Part shown: piece by piece, positions 44,901-54,000 of the stretch
How the letters are laid out: each line of letters opens with the position of its first letter
Position numbering within the stretch: the stretch's first letter is position 1
Assembly (NCBI RefSeq): GCF_004342585.1
Contig: NZ_SLZQ01000001.1
Coordinates: 248,001 to 312,000, forward strand
Direction: 5' to 3'
Length of the DNA: 64,000 bases
Origin: Paucimonas lemoignei
GTDB taxonomy: Bacteria > Pseudomonadota > Gammaproteobacteria > Burkholderiales > Burkholderiaceae_D
Notes under the pieces: model-generated
The model's input: only the letters and a program-made list of their open reading frames with translations
Told to the model about the DNA's origin: nothing
Database searches by the model: none
Program-made: the position numbers and the translations under genes

Positions 44901-47808
44901 CCGGCAGATCAACGGGGCAGGCTGGATCTATACCCTGGCGCATTTCCATATTACGCAGCAGATCGCCCATTACCACCTGGGGGACTTTGCCAAATCCCTC
45001 GATGCGGCGCAACCGCTCGACGCCATGCCGGTCACGCTAAAAATGTTGATGTCGATGGCGACGCATCATTTTTACCATGCGCTTGCCATCGCGGCATCGT
45101 ATGACCAGGCCACGCCGGAACAGCAGCGGCTGTGGATGGAAACGCTGAATCGCAAGCTTGCCGAACTGGAGAAATGGGCAAGCCAGCATCCGGGGAATTA
45201 CCAGGCACGTCATGCACTGGTCATGGCTGAAGTCGCGCGGATCAATAAGGATGAGAACAAGGCGCTGGCATGTTACGAGCAAGCCATTGCCAGCGCGCGC
45301 AGAAGCAAGAATCTGCATGACGATGCGATTGCCAACGAGCTGACAGGCCGGTTCCATGTGGCGCGCGGCCTGCCGATGACGGGATACGCGCATCTCGTAA
45401 TGGCGCGCGATATCTGGTTGCGTTGGGGAGCGACTGCGAAAGCTTCGAAACTTGAACAAGCCTTCCCGGATTTGCGCTTGCAGCAAGCCGCTACGTCCTT
45501 GCCGAGCTCCATGCGCGCAGGCCGGTTTTCCGACCTGGACATACTGACGGCCGCCAAGGCTGCGCAAGCAGTCTCTGGAGAAATGGAGCTGGACCGGCTA
45601 ACCCAATCGCTGCTGCAGACGGTAATGCAATACGCAGGAGCGGACCGTGGCGTCCTGCTCCTGGCGGCTGGGGGCGATTACCGCGTCGTCGCGGAAGCCT
45701 CAGTTCAGGAAGGCGCCATCAAGGTCATACTGGAACAGGCGCCGCTTGCGATGGAGGCGCTGCCGCGAAGCATCCTGAACTACGTCACGCGCACCAGTGA
45801 GAAAATCCTGCTTGCCGATGCGACCCAGCATCATCCGTATTCCGCCGATGCGTACCTGAAAAAAAACAGGCCGAAGTCCTTGCTATGCCTGCCATTGCTC
45901 AAACAATCCCGGCTGATCGGCCTCCTGTATCTGGAAAACCGTTTGGCCGGCGCGGCGTTCGGCAAGGACCGGCTGACGATCCTGGAATTGCTGACGGCGC
46001 AGGCCGTAATCTCGCTCGAGAATGCGAAGCTGTATGAAGAACTCCATGCTGAAAATCGCGAGCGACGACGCGTTGAGGAAGCCCTGAAGGCCAAGACACG
46101 CGAGCTGGAGGAACAGGCCGACTTCATGCATGCAGTTGTCGAGAATATTCCCGTGGGTGTCTTCGTCAAGGATGCGCGCAATGAATTCCGCTATACGCTG
46201 TGGAACAAGGCTGCGGAAGAAATTTTCAAGGTGCCCAAAGACGCGGTGATCGGACGAAAACCGACCGAGATCTGGTCGGACGAGCTCCTTTCGCGGATGC
46301 GCTTCAGCGACGACGCGGTGACAATCACGAAAGAGCGCGTGGACGCCCCCGAGGAACGTGTGAAGAATGCGCTGCAGGACAGCATCGTGGTGAATACGAT
46401 CAAGGTGCCGATCATTAACAAGAATGATGGCGAACTGGACTACCTGCTCGGGATCAGCGACGATATCACCGAGCGCAAGCGCTCCGAATCGCTCATATGG
46501 CAACAGGCGAATTTCGATTCGCTGACGGGTTTGCCGAACAGGAGCTGCTTCCGCGACAAGCTATCCGAGGCGATGGGCAAGTCGAGGGCGGAGGGAAGCA
46601 GCATTGCCGTGCTGTTCATCGACCTGGACCGATTCAAGGAAGTCAACGATTCTCTTGGCCATGCCTGCGGCGATATGCTGCTGGTGGCTGCCGCCCGAAG
46701 AATTTCGGATTGCGTGCGGGTGGATGATGTCGTGGCGAGATTGGGAGGAGACGAGTTCACCGTCATCCTTTCGCAGCTCGAGTATCCGGGCCATATCGAA
46801 GAGATCAGCCAGCGCATCATCGATGCGCTCGCGGTGCCGTTTCAGCTAGGGCAGGACCAGGGATATATCTCCGCCAGCATTGGCATCACGGTTTTTCCGG
46901 ATGATGCGGACGACATCGATGAGTTGATCAAGAGAGCCGACCAGGCGCTGTACATCGCCAAAGACAGCGGCCGCAATCAGTTCGGCTATTTCACGCCCGA
47001 GATGCAGGCCGCCTCGATGCATCGCATGCGGCTGACCAACGACTTGCGCAGCGCAATGAGCCGTAACGAATTGGCGGTGTATTTTCAGCCGATCGTCGAT
47101 CTCGCGACGGGACAAATCGGCAAAGCCGAAGCTTTGCTACGCTGGAATCACCCGGAATTAGGCGTCATCGATCCGTCGGAATTCGTGCCGCTGGCGGAAT
47201 CGAGCGGGTTGATCGTGCATTTCGGCGACTGGATTTTCGAAAAGGTCGCCCATGTGGTGAAAAGATGGCGCAGCCTCTACAGCTCCAATTTCCAGGTCAG
47301 CATCAATCAATCTCCGCTTGAGTTCCAGCGGCATGACGACCGCTACGTGCGATGGGTCTCGCGGCTCAGCGAGCTTGAACTCTCCGGCCAGGGAATTGTG
47401 CTGGAAATTACGGAAGGCCTGTTGCTGGATGCAAGCACAAATGTCATCGATAAATTGCGGCGGTTGCGCGAAGCCGGCGTCGAGATTGCGCTTGACGATT
47501 TCGGGACCGGCTATTCATCGCTGGCATATCTGCAAAAATTTCATATCGATTATCTGAAAATCGACCGCGCCTTTACCATGGATCTGGAGCTTGGCTCGGA
47601 CAATCTCGCCTTATGCGAAGCCATTATCATGATGGCCCACAAGCTGGGCCTGAAGGTTATCGCCGAAGGCGTGGAGGTTCAGGAGCAGCATAAGCTGTTG
47701 CAGATGGCCGGCTGCGATTATGACCAGGGGTATCTCTTTTCACGTCCGCTTCCCGAGAGCGAGTTTGAAGCGCTGCTGAGCCGGCATGCCCCGGTCGATT
47801 CCCGGTAG
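41983..47808 (+). CDS. Giant pseudokinase-ATPase-GAF-PAS-GGDEF-EAL signalling protein
   Basis: A 1941-residue cytoplasmic protein (ATG 41983; TTG 41974 possible). N-terminal about 1-180 is the C-lobe of a Ser/Thr kinase with APE (MAPEQLG) and LYSLGVVLYELATGSVPF, but no Gly loop, with the HRDLKPxN loop reading FHGCLNPSTL and no DFG, so it is a pseudokinase. An AAA-type ATPase follows with Walker A GFSGVGKS (about 220) and Walker B VIFLDDLQWID, then a long TPR-like helical region, GAF (about 1185-1345), PAS (about 1375-1500), GGDEF with RxxD site and intact GGDEF (about 1587), and EAL (from about 1679, AEALLRW). Both c-di-GMP domains look active. Kinase/ATPase/GAF heads usually end in a histidine kinase; here the output is c-di-GMP. 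Confidence 0.9.
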   Translation: MIEAKTVSLAQTALLQLALSLAKLLKQVHLQRPFHGCLNPSTLQLSSDHSEPKLAYLMRHEGAAQPFAYMAPEQLGTIGRPADARSDLYSLGVVLYELATGSVPFRKDDPVELAHCHIAHQPVPPHELCEEVEPAFGRVILKLLQKDAADRYQSCDGLMADLSRCIEALDKQGAIPEFTLGRHDFAGRLHSHGKLLGRRNETRSLFQAYSRVSAGKKELVLISGFSGVGKSRLALEIKPTIADAGGIYLSGKFDQYKRNIPYVTIVQAIQEFVRGLLSMPEAQMERWRTAIQEAVGIQGNLLIDLIPELSFILGDPQRPSAALDPSGAENRLLAVFRQFIGVLASAEHPLVIFLDDLQWIDAGSRKLVADLVTHADVRYLMIVGAYRLEDPRTRADVGEWMESIRGHQGTVTEIQVNPLSREHVRKLVANILGSTLDGAGSLAALLHDRTEGNPLFVGQMLAALHEEHQLEFDPDSRSWKWDIDRIRNVNSSGNVVELVVASLRRLPEDLRELIIVLACLGTSTRAATLEFVYPADPAKIAAMLADLENSGFIRQSDEHVMFTHDRIHEAAYSLIAEEERAERHLKIGRRLSEQQHADPDQSVFDLAFHFNCATKLLAGEADKASLCRLNRLAGARARNAAAFQTAGEYLELAIVLLPSTAWEAQYRDTFELYLECGECQSVVGNFQRAELLLAEADSQAQSNRDRARIARILTRMYHFSTRGKDCMRVGMQTLSLFGITFPDSEEDLKKQADQDLQALDARLRQHGIDALLNLPVATDDDARLVIGFLADFLTVAYSTQPSVAVPILIRGIEYSLQYGNVEESCALYNNYGLLLAGMFGDLEAGYQYLQLALRLNERFQDPNLRGRLLYIHGYVFASLRLPKAECLPILEDAFKACRDVGHIGFAGASIDAYIWTAWETGMPLAEVRSMAAPYRDLSRVTNSFQANCIIAMLEMLISQLDGSANPGCDTAFLRQINGAGWIYTLAHFHITQQIAHYHLGDFAKSLDAAQPLDAMPVTLKMLMSMATHHFYHALAIAASYDQATPEQQRLWMETLNRKLAELEKWASQHPGNYQARHALVMAEVARINKDENKALACYEQAIASARRSKNLHDDAIANELTGRFHVARGLPMTGYAHLVMARDIWLRWGATAKASKLEQAFPDLRLQQAATSLPSSMRAGRFSDLDILTAAKAAQAVSGEMELDRLTQSLLQTVMQYAGADRGVLLLAAGGDYRVVAEASVQEGAIKVILEQAPLAMEALPRSILNYVTRTSEKILLADATQHHPYSADAYLKKNRPKSLLCLPLLKQSRLIGLLYLENRLAGAAFGKDRLTILELLTAQAVISLENAKLYEELHAENRERRRVEEALKAKTRELEEQADFMHAVVENIPVGVFVKDARNEFRYTLWNKAAEEIFKVPKDAVIGRKPTEIWSDELLSRMRFSDDAVTITKERVDAPEERVKNALQDSIVVNTIKVPIINKNDGELDYLLGISDDITERKRSESLIWQQANFDSLTGLPNRSCFRDKLSEAMGKSRAEGSSIAVLFIDLDRFKEVNDSLGHACGDMLLVAAARRISDCVRVDDVVARLGGDEFTVILSQLEYPGHIEEISQRIIDALAVPFQLGQDQGYISASIGITVFPDDADDIDELIKRADQALYIAKDSGRNQFGYFTPEMQAASMHRMRLTNDLRSAMSRNELAVYFQPIVDLATGQIGKAEALLRWNHPELGVIDPSEFVPLAESSGLIVHFGDWIFEKVAHVVKRWRSLYSSNFQVSINQSPLEFQRHDDRYVRWVSRLSELELSGQGIVLEITEGLLLDASTNVIDKLRRLREAGVEIALDDFGTGYSSLAYLQKFHIDYLKIDRAFTMDLELGSDNLALCEAIIMMAHKLGLKVIAEGVEVQEQHKLLQMAGCDYDQGYLFSRPLPESEFEALLSRHAPVDSR

Positions 47809-47931
47809 GGAGCGCCAAGCCGCGTTCATCAATTTCTAGTATAGTTTCGCCAATAACAAGTAGAGCAGGGGACAGGAATTAAACTATCAAGAAGCGCGGC
47901 GGCGGGCGGCTGGCGCCCGTCCGGCTGGACC

Positions 47932-49119
47932 ATGATTGCGACGGGCATGCTGGTGGTGATTGTCGTGCTCGTCTTTGCGCGCCTGGCCTATGGCTTGATC
48001 CTGCCTTTCATGCGCGAAGGCCTGAAACTCGATTATCAGCAGGCCGGAAATCTTGGCACGGCAACGGCATTGGGTTATCTCTGCCTGATCATGATTTCCG
48101 GGATTTTCGCCGCGCGATGGGGCGGCCGGATCACCATCATGATCGGTGTGCTGCTGACCACGATAGGTTTCTGCGGCTTGAGCGTCAGTTCGCATTATGT
48201 CCTCCTGGTGGTCTGGATGGTGCTGCTGGGTTTTGGCACGGCATTTTCCTATACCCCGACCATCTCGCTGCTGGTCAGCTGGTTTCCGCAACGACGCGCA
48301 GGTGTAATCGGCGCCGCCAACAGTGGCGCGGGCATCGGCATGCTGATAGCGGGCTCGCTGGTGCCGTATCTGAACGAATTGTTCGGCGGCATAGGCTGGA
48401 GAGTGACCTGGGCTGTTTTTGCGGCAGCAGGTGCACTGACGGCGCTGGCCGTATTTTTTCTGCTGCCAAATCCGCAGGCGGCTGGCGCGGCGACTGCAAG
48501 CCGTAAGCTGGAGGGCAACGGCACGCTCTACCGTAATCGCCGTGTCATCCGGATCGGCCTGCTCTATGCCATCATCGGCAGCACATATGTCGTGCAGGCG
48601 ATCTTCATGTACAGCTATGCGCTGAACGCAGGCCTGAGTGCAATCGTCGCCGGCAGGTTGGCGGCGATGTCGGGTGTACTCTCGATATTCTCCGGGCCGG
48701 CCTGCGGCTGGCTGGCTGACCGTTTCGGTCGGCGCAGGGTTATTCTGGCGCTCGTGCTTGCCGATCTCATTGCCACCGTTTTGCCCGTGTTTTGGCCGGT
48801 CTTACCGGGTTTTGCGCTGCACTATCTGATTATCGGGCTGGCCATGTCGGGATTGTTCTCGGTCGTGCTCGCCGCCGCCACCGAGGCCGTAGCACCGCGC
48901 GACGCCCCGGTCGCCGTCAGTTATGTCACCTTGTTCTATGCGTTTGCGCAGCTTGTCTGTCCGGCGATTGCAGGTTTGTTGATCGAAAATGCGGGCGGAT
49001 TTCAACTGCTTTTCGCCGGTAATGCCGCGCTGATCGGCATTGCGCTTTTTCTGGGCCTGCAACTGAAATTGGAGGCCAAACCGCATCAGATGGCGACGCA
49101 GCAGCCCATGTCCTCATGA
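47932..49119 (+). CDS. MFS transporter (YbfB/oxalate-formate-like)
   Basis: A 395-residue permease of about 12 helices, with RMPFMREGL-like entry (LILPFMREGLKLDYQQAGNLG) and a central ADRFGRRRVI loop (about 265). The start is uncertain: ATG 47932 lacks a ribosome site, while AGGGGA (47867-47872) sits 5 bases before an in-frame ATT (47878), which would add KLSRSAAAGGWRPSGWT before TM1, as in related proteins. Substrate unknown. It is on the same strand as the giant signalling gene but 123 bp away. Confidence 0.85.
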   Translation: MIATGMLVVIVVLVFARLAYGLILPFMREGLKLDYQQAGNLGTATALGYLCLIMISGIFAARWGGRITIMIGVLLTTIGFCGLSVSSHYVLLVVWMVLLGFGTAFSYTPTISLLVSWFPQRRAGVIGAANSGAGIGMLIAGSLVPYLNELFGGIGWRVTWAVFAAAGALTALAVFFLLPNPQAAGAATASRKLEGNGTLYRNRRVIRIGLLYAIIGSTYVVQAIFMYSYALNAGLSAIVAGRLAAMSGVLSIFSGPACGWLADRFGRRRVILALVLADLIATVLPVFWPVLPGFALHYLIIGLAMSGLFSVVLAAATEAVAPRDAPVAVSYVTLFYAFAQLVCPAIAGLLIENAGGFQLLFAGNAALIGIALFLGLQLKLEAKPHQMATQQPMSS

Positions 49120-49249
49120 AATCCGGATGTCACGAACTCTTTATCTGGCGCAGCATTTTTTAATTTTTTTCATGGCGAATGCGCCAGAGTCGGAAATTAC
49201 CGGCAAAATAAGCCTCGTGTCGTAGATTTCTGTTTATGAAAGTGAAAGT

Positions 49250-49642
49250 ATGAGTGGCATCGGACAACATGGTGGCAGGCGTATTTTGTTAGTGGACGAT
49301 AATGTCGATGCTGCAATGACGACGGCGGAGCTTCTCAGACTACTGGGAAATGAAGTGGCCGTAGTACATGATGGCATTGCAGCAGTCGATGCCACATGTT
49401 CCATGCAGCCGGAGATCGTGTTGCTGGATATCGGTCTGCCCTGCATCGACGGCTATGAAGTGGCCAAGCGAATCAGGGCGAATGCCGACATCAGTCAGCC
49501 GCGATTGATCGCGCTTACCGGCTGGGGACAGGAAAAGGATAAGTTCGCCTCCCGCGACGCTGGCTTTGACGATCATCTGGTAAAGCCGCTCGACCTCGAA
49601 CGGCTCCTCGAAACAATCAATAAGCAAATGCTATCGACGTGA
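49250..49642 (+). CDS. Single-domain response regulator (CheY-like)
   Basis: A 130-residue lone receiver. Acidic pocket D16/D17 (LVDDN), phospho-acceptor D60 (LLDIGLPCIDGYE), T90 and K112 are all present. There is no output domain, so it acts as a phosphoshuttle or partner of one of the nearby hybrid kinases. Its sequence resembles the C-terminal receiver of the hybrid kinase at 56520, suggesting common origin. Confidence 0.92.
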   Translation: MSGIGQHGGRRILLVDDNVDAAMTTAELLRLLGNEVAVVHDGIAAVDATCSMQPEIVLLDIGLPCIDGYEVAKRIRANADISQPRLIALTGWGQEKDKFASRDAGFDDHLVKPLDLERLLETINKQMLST

Positions 49643-49768
49643 GTCGGGGGTATTGGCAAGAGTTCATGAGTAGTTGTGATATTTGCACAGAGAAACTCTT
49701 TTCTGTGACTTAAATCAATACTCTATTACAATAAGCATTTTGGGCTTCGTCATTTCAACAGTCCCATC

Positions 49769-50938
49769 ATGCATCATATAACAACTTCTACGGACTGTTC
49801 GCAAGATCAATGTACGCAACCTGCGGCCTTTATTCGCAATGGGGTAGAGGCGATTGTTTCCCAATGGTCGGCAACTCCCTGGGTCGATTCCTGCATTTCC
49901 GGTGATGAAGCACGCTCGAAACTGCAATCCGATGCCAGAGCCCTGTTGCAAGCTGTCGCGGCCTATCTTGTAAGTGACGGCTCATCCCGAGATCATCCCG
50001 CATGCGAAGCGGCGTCGCTCATCGTCAGTGCCGAACGCTATGCCAGTCACTATTTGACCAGCGGGCATACGGAAGTCCAACTGGTACTGACACTGCAAGC
50101 ACTGCGAGACGCCGTGTTGCAGAGCTGGATAGCCAGTCTTACGGATTGCAGTCTGCAGACCCTGGCGGCAGTCAATCAAGTAAATCAGGCATTCGATAAT
50201 GCCTTGTCCGCCGCGCTGGATCATTATTCTCATATCCGAAATCAGTGCCACGGACTTTTCCTGAAAACGCTTGCGCATGATCTCCGTAATCCGCTGGGCG
50301 GACTCGAGCTGATGGCGCAGATGATGATGCAGAATCCGACGCATCCGGCCGACGGGATGCTGAAGATTGCATGCAATATCAGCCGTTCGGTCGACAGCGC
50401 GGTGAAAGTGGCCGGCGACATGTATGACTTGGGCAATCTGCGTAGCGGCGCGGGATTGCTTGTCAATCCGGACAAGACCGATCTGGCGACCCTGTGCAGA
50501 AAGTTGGCTGACGAGCTTGCCTCGCGCTATCCGGAGCAATCGATTCGGATGGAAATCGGCGCCCCCGGAGAAGGGTTGGCCGACCAGTCGAGGATCACTC
50601 AGGCATTGCTGAAGCTGCTCGGCTATGCCGTGCGTCATGGCGCGAAACATCAGCCGCCGGAAACCACGCTTCTGGCGTCGGCCAAGGAACTGGTATTCAC
50701 GGTGCGCTATTTCTCTGAATCGCCTGCGCCGAATGACAACGAGTCCCTGTTTATTCCCATAAGCAGATATGCGAATCACCTGTTGGCCAGGCGCGGCCCG
50801 CTCCCCGACCTCGGGCTGGATTTATATATTGCCCGCGAAATCATCCAGGCTCATGAAGGCGAACTGAACGTGCAGTCGAGCGGAGGCTGGACGACTTTTG
50901 AAGTGCGCATGCAGCTGAAGGATTGCGCGGACCGGTAA
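49769..50938 (+). CDS. Histidine-kinase-like protein with degenerate ATPase domain
   Basis: A 389-residue protein with an N-terminal helical region (about 25-160, an RsbRD-like four-helix part) and a HisKA dimerisation domain with intact phospho-His in KTLAHDLRNPLGGLEL (about 170). The HATPase part is degraded: the N-box reads LLKLLGYAVRHGAKH instead of LxNLLxNA(I/V)K(Y/F), the DxGxG box is missing and no G2 loop is seen; only the last strand GLDLYIAREIIQAHEGEL is recognisable. It probably cannot autophosphorylate and may be a phosphotransfer or scaffold partner of nearby receivers. No membrane segment. Confidence 0.75.
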   Translation: MHHITTSTDCSQDQCTQPAAFIRNGVEAIVSQWSATPWVDSCISGDEARSKLQSDARALLQAVAAYLVSDGSSRDHPACEAASLIVSAERYASHYLTSGHTEVQLVLTLQALRDAVLQSWIASLTDCSLQTLAAVNQVNQAFDNALSAALDHYSHIRNQCHGLFLKTLAHDLRNPLGGLELMAQMMMQNPTHPADGMLKIACNISRSVDSAVKVAGDMYDLGNLRSGAGLLVNPDKTDLATLCRKLADELASRYPEQSIRMEIGAPGEGLADQSRITQALLKLLGYAVRHGAKHQPPETTLLASAKELVFTVRYFSESPAPNDNESLFIPISRYANHLLARRGPLPDLGLDLYIAREIIQAHEGELNVQSSGGWTTFEVRMQLKDCADR

Positions 50939-51006
50939 GCCAGGCGTCCACGGGCAGCATCCGGTGGCACATCTGCACTTTTTGATTCATGTATCATGCA
51001 GGCATG

Positions 51007-51618
51007 ATGCATGCAAACCCCTCTTCGCTGATGCAGGCAATGCGCGAGGCGAGCCACGATCTCCATCTGCGGCTGGAGCATCGGCTAACAATTTCATCTC
51101 CTGATGCCGACAAGGACGATTACGTCCAGTATATCCGCGCAATGTGGGGATGGCTTTCCCCCATTGAGCCGCGGCTCTGGTCTGGCGAATGGCCGGTCGC
51201 GTTGAACGCGACACAGCGATCGTGCAAGACCGCCTGGCTGGAAGAAGACTTGCGCCATGCCGGCCTGGATGCATCGGCGATTGCGAACATTCCGCTTTGT
51301 ACTGTACCTCCACGGTTGGCAACGATGGGAGAACGTATCGGCTGGGCTTATGTCATCGAGGGAGCGCAGTTGGGTGGCCAGGTGCTGAGAAAGCGGCTTG
51401 CGCTCGCACTCGACCCCTGGGTACCCAGATGGCTTGCAGGCTATGGAAGCCAGACCGCGGCAAACTGGAAGATTTTCGCCGCCTATGTCGACTCCACGGA
51501 TGATCCGCAGCTATCCCGGGATGCCATTCGAGCCGCTGTTGCAGCATTTGCAAGTTTGGCAACCTGGTTGCAGGAGCAGAAAGCATGCAGGGCCGATGGA
51601 TGCGAGCATCCATTATAA
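51007..51618 (+). CDS. bphO: Biliverdin-producing heme oxygenase of phytochrome operon
   Basis: A 203-residue HemO/BphO enzyme that opens heme to biliverdin, CO and iron, giving the chromophore for the next gene. Proximal heme His in REASHDLHLRLEHR; distal helix region GWAYVIEGAQLGGQVLRKRL with the Gly-rich stretch. Starts at 50989, 51004 and 51007 are all in frame; AGG at 51000-51002 fits 51007 best, but this is not certain. It is 93 bp upstream of bphP and probably co-transcribed. Confidence 0.92.
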   Translation: MHANPSSLMQAMREASHDLHLRLEHRLTISSPDADKDDYVQYIRAMWGWLSPIEPRLWSGEWPVALNATQRSCKTAWLEEDLRHAGLDASAIANIPLCTVPPRLATMGERIGWAYVIEGAQLGGQVLRKRLALALDPWVPRWLAGYGSQTAANWKIFAAYVDSTDDPQLSRDAIRAAVAAFASLATWLQEQKACRADGCEHPL

Positions 51619-51711
51619 TTATCGCCAGTCCCCAATTGCCATTTCCCATTTTATGTTGCGAACCTTGTTCGAAGCCGTCAAGGCTGCCTGATCCTTTACT
51701 GCATCGAGTTA

Positions 51712-54000
51712 ATGACGACAATAACGACCACTAAGCAATCAATCGATCTTTCTGTCTGCGACCGGGAGCCGATCAGCATTCCTGGCAGCATTCAGCCCCA
51801 TGGGCTTTTTGTCAGTGTGCGGGCCGATTTGCAGGAAGTGATTCAGGTTAGCGAAAACGTTTCGGAATTTGTCGGAAAAGGCGCACAGGAATGTCTCGGC
51901 AAAGACCTGGCATTCCTGCTGGGCACGGGCAATGCCGCGCTGGTGGTCGAGACACTGCGCGATACCAGAATCGAAGCCAGGCCGGTGTATCTCGGCATGC
52001 TCACTCTAGAAAGCGGCAAGACTGTCGATGCGCTGGCTCATTCGATCGGTGATGTCATCAACCTGGAATTCGAGCTGACATCCGGGCAGGTTCACAAGGA
52101 TTTTCGCCAGCTCTATCCGCTTATCGGCACATTCCTGAGCAAGCTGCACGATTTCGACGAAGTAGGCGATATCTGCCAGGTGGCGGCGAACGAAGTCCGG
52201 AAGGTCACCGGTTTCGGCCGCGTCCTGGTTTACCGCTTTGACGAAGACGGCCATGGTCATGTGCTTGCGGAAGCGCTGGATGAAGGCTATCACTCCTACC
52301 TCAATCAACGCTTCCCGGCCTCCGATGTGCCGAAACAGGCGCGCGAACTCTATATCGCCAATCGTATCCGGCTGATCGGCGACGCCAATTATGTGCCGTC
52401 GCCGCTGGTCCCGCAGACCAATCCGCTGACCGGCAAACCGGCGGATCTGACTTATTCCTCCCTGCGCAGCGTGTCGCCGATTCATGTGCAATACATGAAG
52501 AACATGGGCACGCTCGCTTCGATGTCGATGTCCATCGTCATCAAAGGCCAGCTTTGGGGCTTGATCTCGTGTCATAACGCCGAGCCGAAGAACGTTTCGT
52601 ACGAATTCCGTACCGCCTGCGAACAGCTTGCGCAGATTCTTGCCTTGCGCATCGAATCCAAGGAAGAACGGGAAGAGTACAACTACCGCCTGGAGCTGCG
52701 CCGGATTCTCGTCTCCATGCTGAGAGGCGTGAGTCAGGCAGAAAATTTTTTCGAGGGAGTCAAGTCGGTCAGCCCCGAGCTGTTGCGTTTTGCCGGCGCT
52801 TCCGGCGCCGCCCTGATATTCGAGGGAAGGATGGAGCGGTTCGGCGACGCTCCGGAGGTTGACGAAATAGAGCATCTCGTCGAATGGCTGAGCCGTAACG
52901 TCAGCGATGAGAATGTGTACTTCACAAACGCATTGGCAGCGCAATATCCGCAGGCGAAAGCGTTTGCCGCGAAGGCAAGCGGTATTCTGGCGGTACCGAT
53001 CTCGCGGATTCATCGGCATTACTTCATCTGGTTCAGGCCGGAGGTGGTCAAAACCATCGACTGGGCTGGTAATCCCCATCTCAAGCAAGCCAGCGCGACG
53101 GCTCCGACGCAATTGAGCCCTCGGGCGAGTTTCGCCATGTGGACGGAAACGGTGCGGGGAACGTCGCTCCAGTGGCGGACCAGCGAAGTGGAAATCGCCT
53201 CCGAATTCCGGACTGCTTTGCTAGGGATCGTGCTGAAGCGCGCGGAACAGATGGCCGAACTTGCCGAGGAACTCGGGCGCGCCAATAAGGAACTGGAGGC
53301 GTTTTCCTATTCGGTCTCGCACGATCTGCGTGCGCCATTGCGCCACATCGTGGGGTTTTCCGATCTCTTGCTGGAATTCGAAGGCAGTCAGTTGAGCGAT
53401 CGCGGCAAGCGTTTTGTCAGCAACATCACGGATGCGGCGCGATTTGCCGGCAAGCTGGTCGATGACCTGCTCAGCTTTTCGCAGATGGGGCGGGCAGCAT
53501 TGCGGATCAGCGCGATCGACATGAACGAGATCGTCCAGACTGCGATTGAAAGACTGGCAACGGATGTCGGTGGCCGGGACATCAAGTGGGATATCCAGCG
53601 CTTGCCGACGATCGACGGCGATCCGGCATTTTTTCAGTCGGCAATCTATAACCTGCTGGCGAATGCCGTAAAATACACCCGCTCCAGGGAACATGCCGTT
53701 ATCACCGTCCGCTCCGAAGAAGGCGAAAGTGAACACATATTCCACGTCAGTGACAATGGCGTCGGATTCAACATGGAGTATGTGCACAAGTTATTCGGGG
53801 TATTCCAGCGCCTGCACAGAATGGAAGATTTCGAAGGGACGGGCATCGGTCTGGCCAACGTGAGGCGGATTGTCGAGCGCCATGGCGGGAGGGTGTGGGC
53901 AGTCGGCGTCCCGGATCAGGGTGCCACGTTCTCTTTTGCGATTCCCAAGCAGATACTGGTCGAAGGTGACGAACATGCTAAAGCCTATTCTCCTCGTTGA
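51712..54000 (+). CDS. bphP: Bacteriophytochrome histidine kinase
   Basis: A 762-residue red/far-red photoreceptor. Biliverdin-binding Cys16 (SVCDREPISIPGSIQPHG), then PAS, GAF with FPASDVPKQARELY (about 202) and HVQYMKNMGTLASMSMSIV, PHY with the PRASF tongue motif (about 472), HisKA with H537 (SVSHDLRAPLRHIVGF) and HATPase with LLANAVKY, DNGVGFN and GTGIGLANV. All motifs for light-driven autophosphorylation are present. It lies between bphO and a receiver gene that starts inside its 3' end. Confidence 0.95.
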   Translation: MTTITTTKQSIDLSVCDREPISIPGSIQPHGLFVSVRADLQEVIQVSENVSEFVGKGAQECLGKDLAFLLGTGNAALVVETLRDTRIEARPVYLGMLTLESGKTVDALAHSIGDVINLEFELTSGQVHKDFRQLYPLIGTFLSKLHDFDEVGDICQVAANEVRKVTGFGRVLVYRFDEDGHGHVLAEALDEGYHSYLNQRFPASDVPKQARELYIANRIRLIGDANYVPSPLVPQTNPLTGKPADLTYSSLRSVSPIHVQYMKNMGTLASMSMSIVIKGQLWGLISCHNAEPKNVSYEFRTACEQLAQILALRIESKEEREEYNYRLELRRILVSMLRGVSQAENFFEGVKSVSPELLRFAGASGAALIFEGRMERFGDAPEVDEIEHLVEWLSRNVSDENVYFTNALAAQYPQAKAFAAKASGILAVPISRIHRHYFIWFRPEVVKTIDWAGNPHLKQASATAPTQLSPRASFAMWTETVRGTSLQWRTSEVEIASEFRTALLGIVLKRAEQMAELAEELGRANKELEAFSYSVSHDLRAPLRHIVGFSDLLLEFEGSQLSDRGKRFVSNITDAARFAGKLVDDLLSFSQMGRAALRISAIDMNEIVQTAIERLATDVGGRDIKWDIQRLPTIDGDPAFFQSAIYNLLANAVKYTRSREHAVITVRSEEGESEHIFHVSDNGVGFNMEYVHKLFGVFQRLHRMEDFEGTGIGLANVRRIVERHGGRVWAVGVPDQGATFSFAIPKQILVEGDEHAKAYSPR

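Noticed and set aside
50994-51007. Palindrome TCATGC-AG-GCATGA at the bphO start
   Set aside because: It spans several in-frame ATGs and may be chance; no independent sign of regulation.
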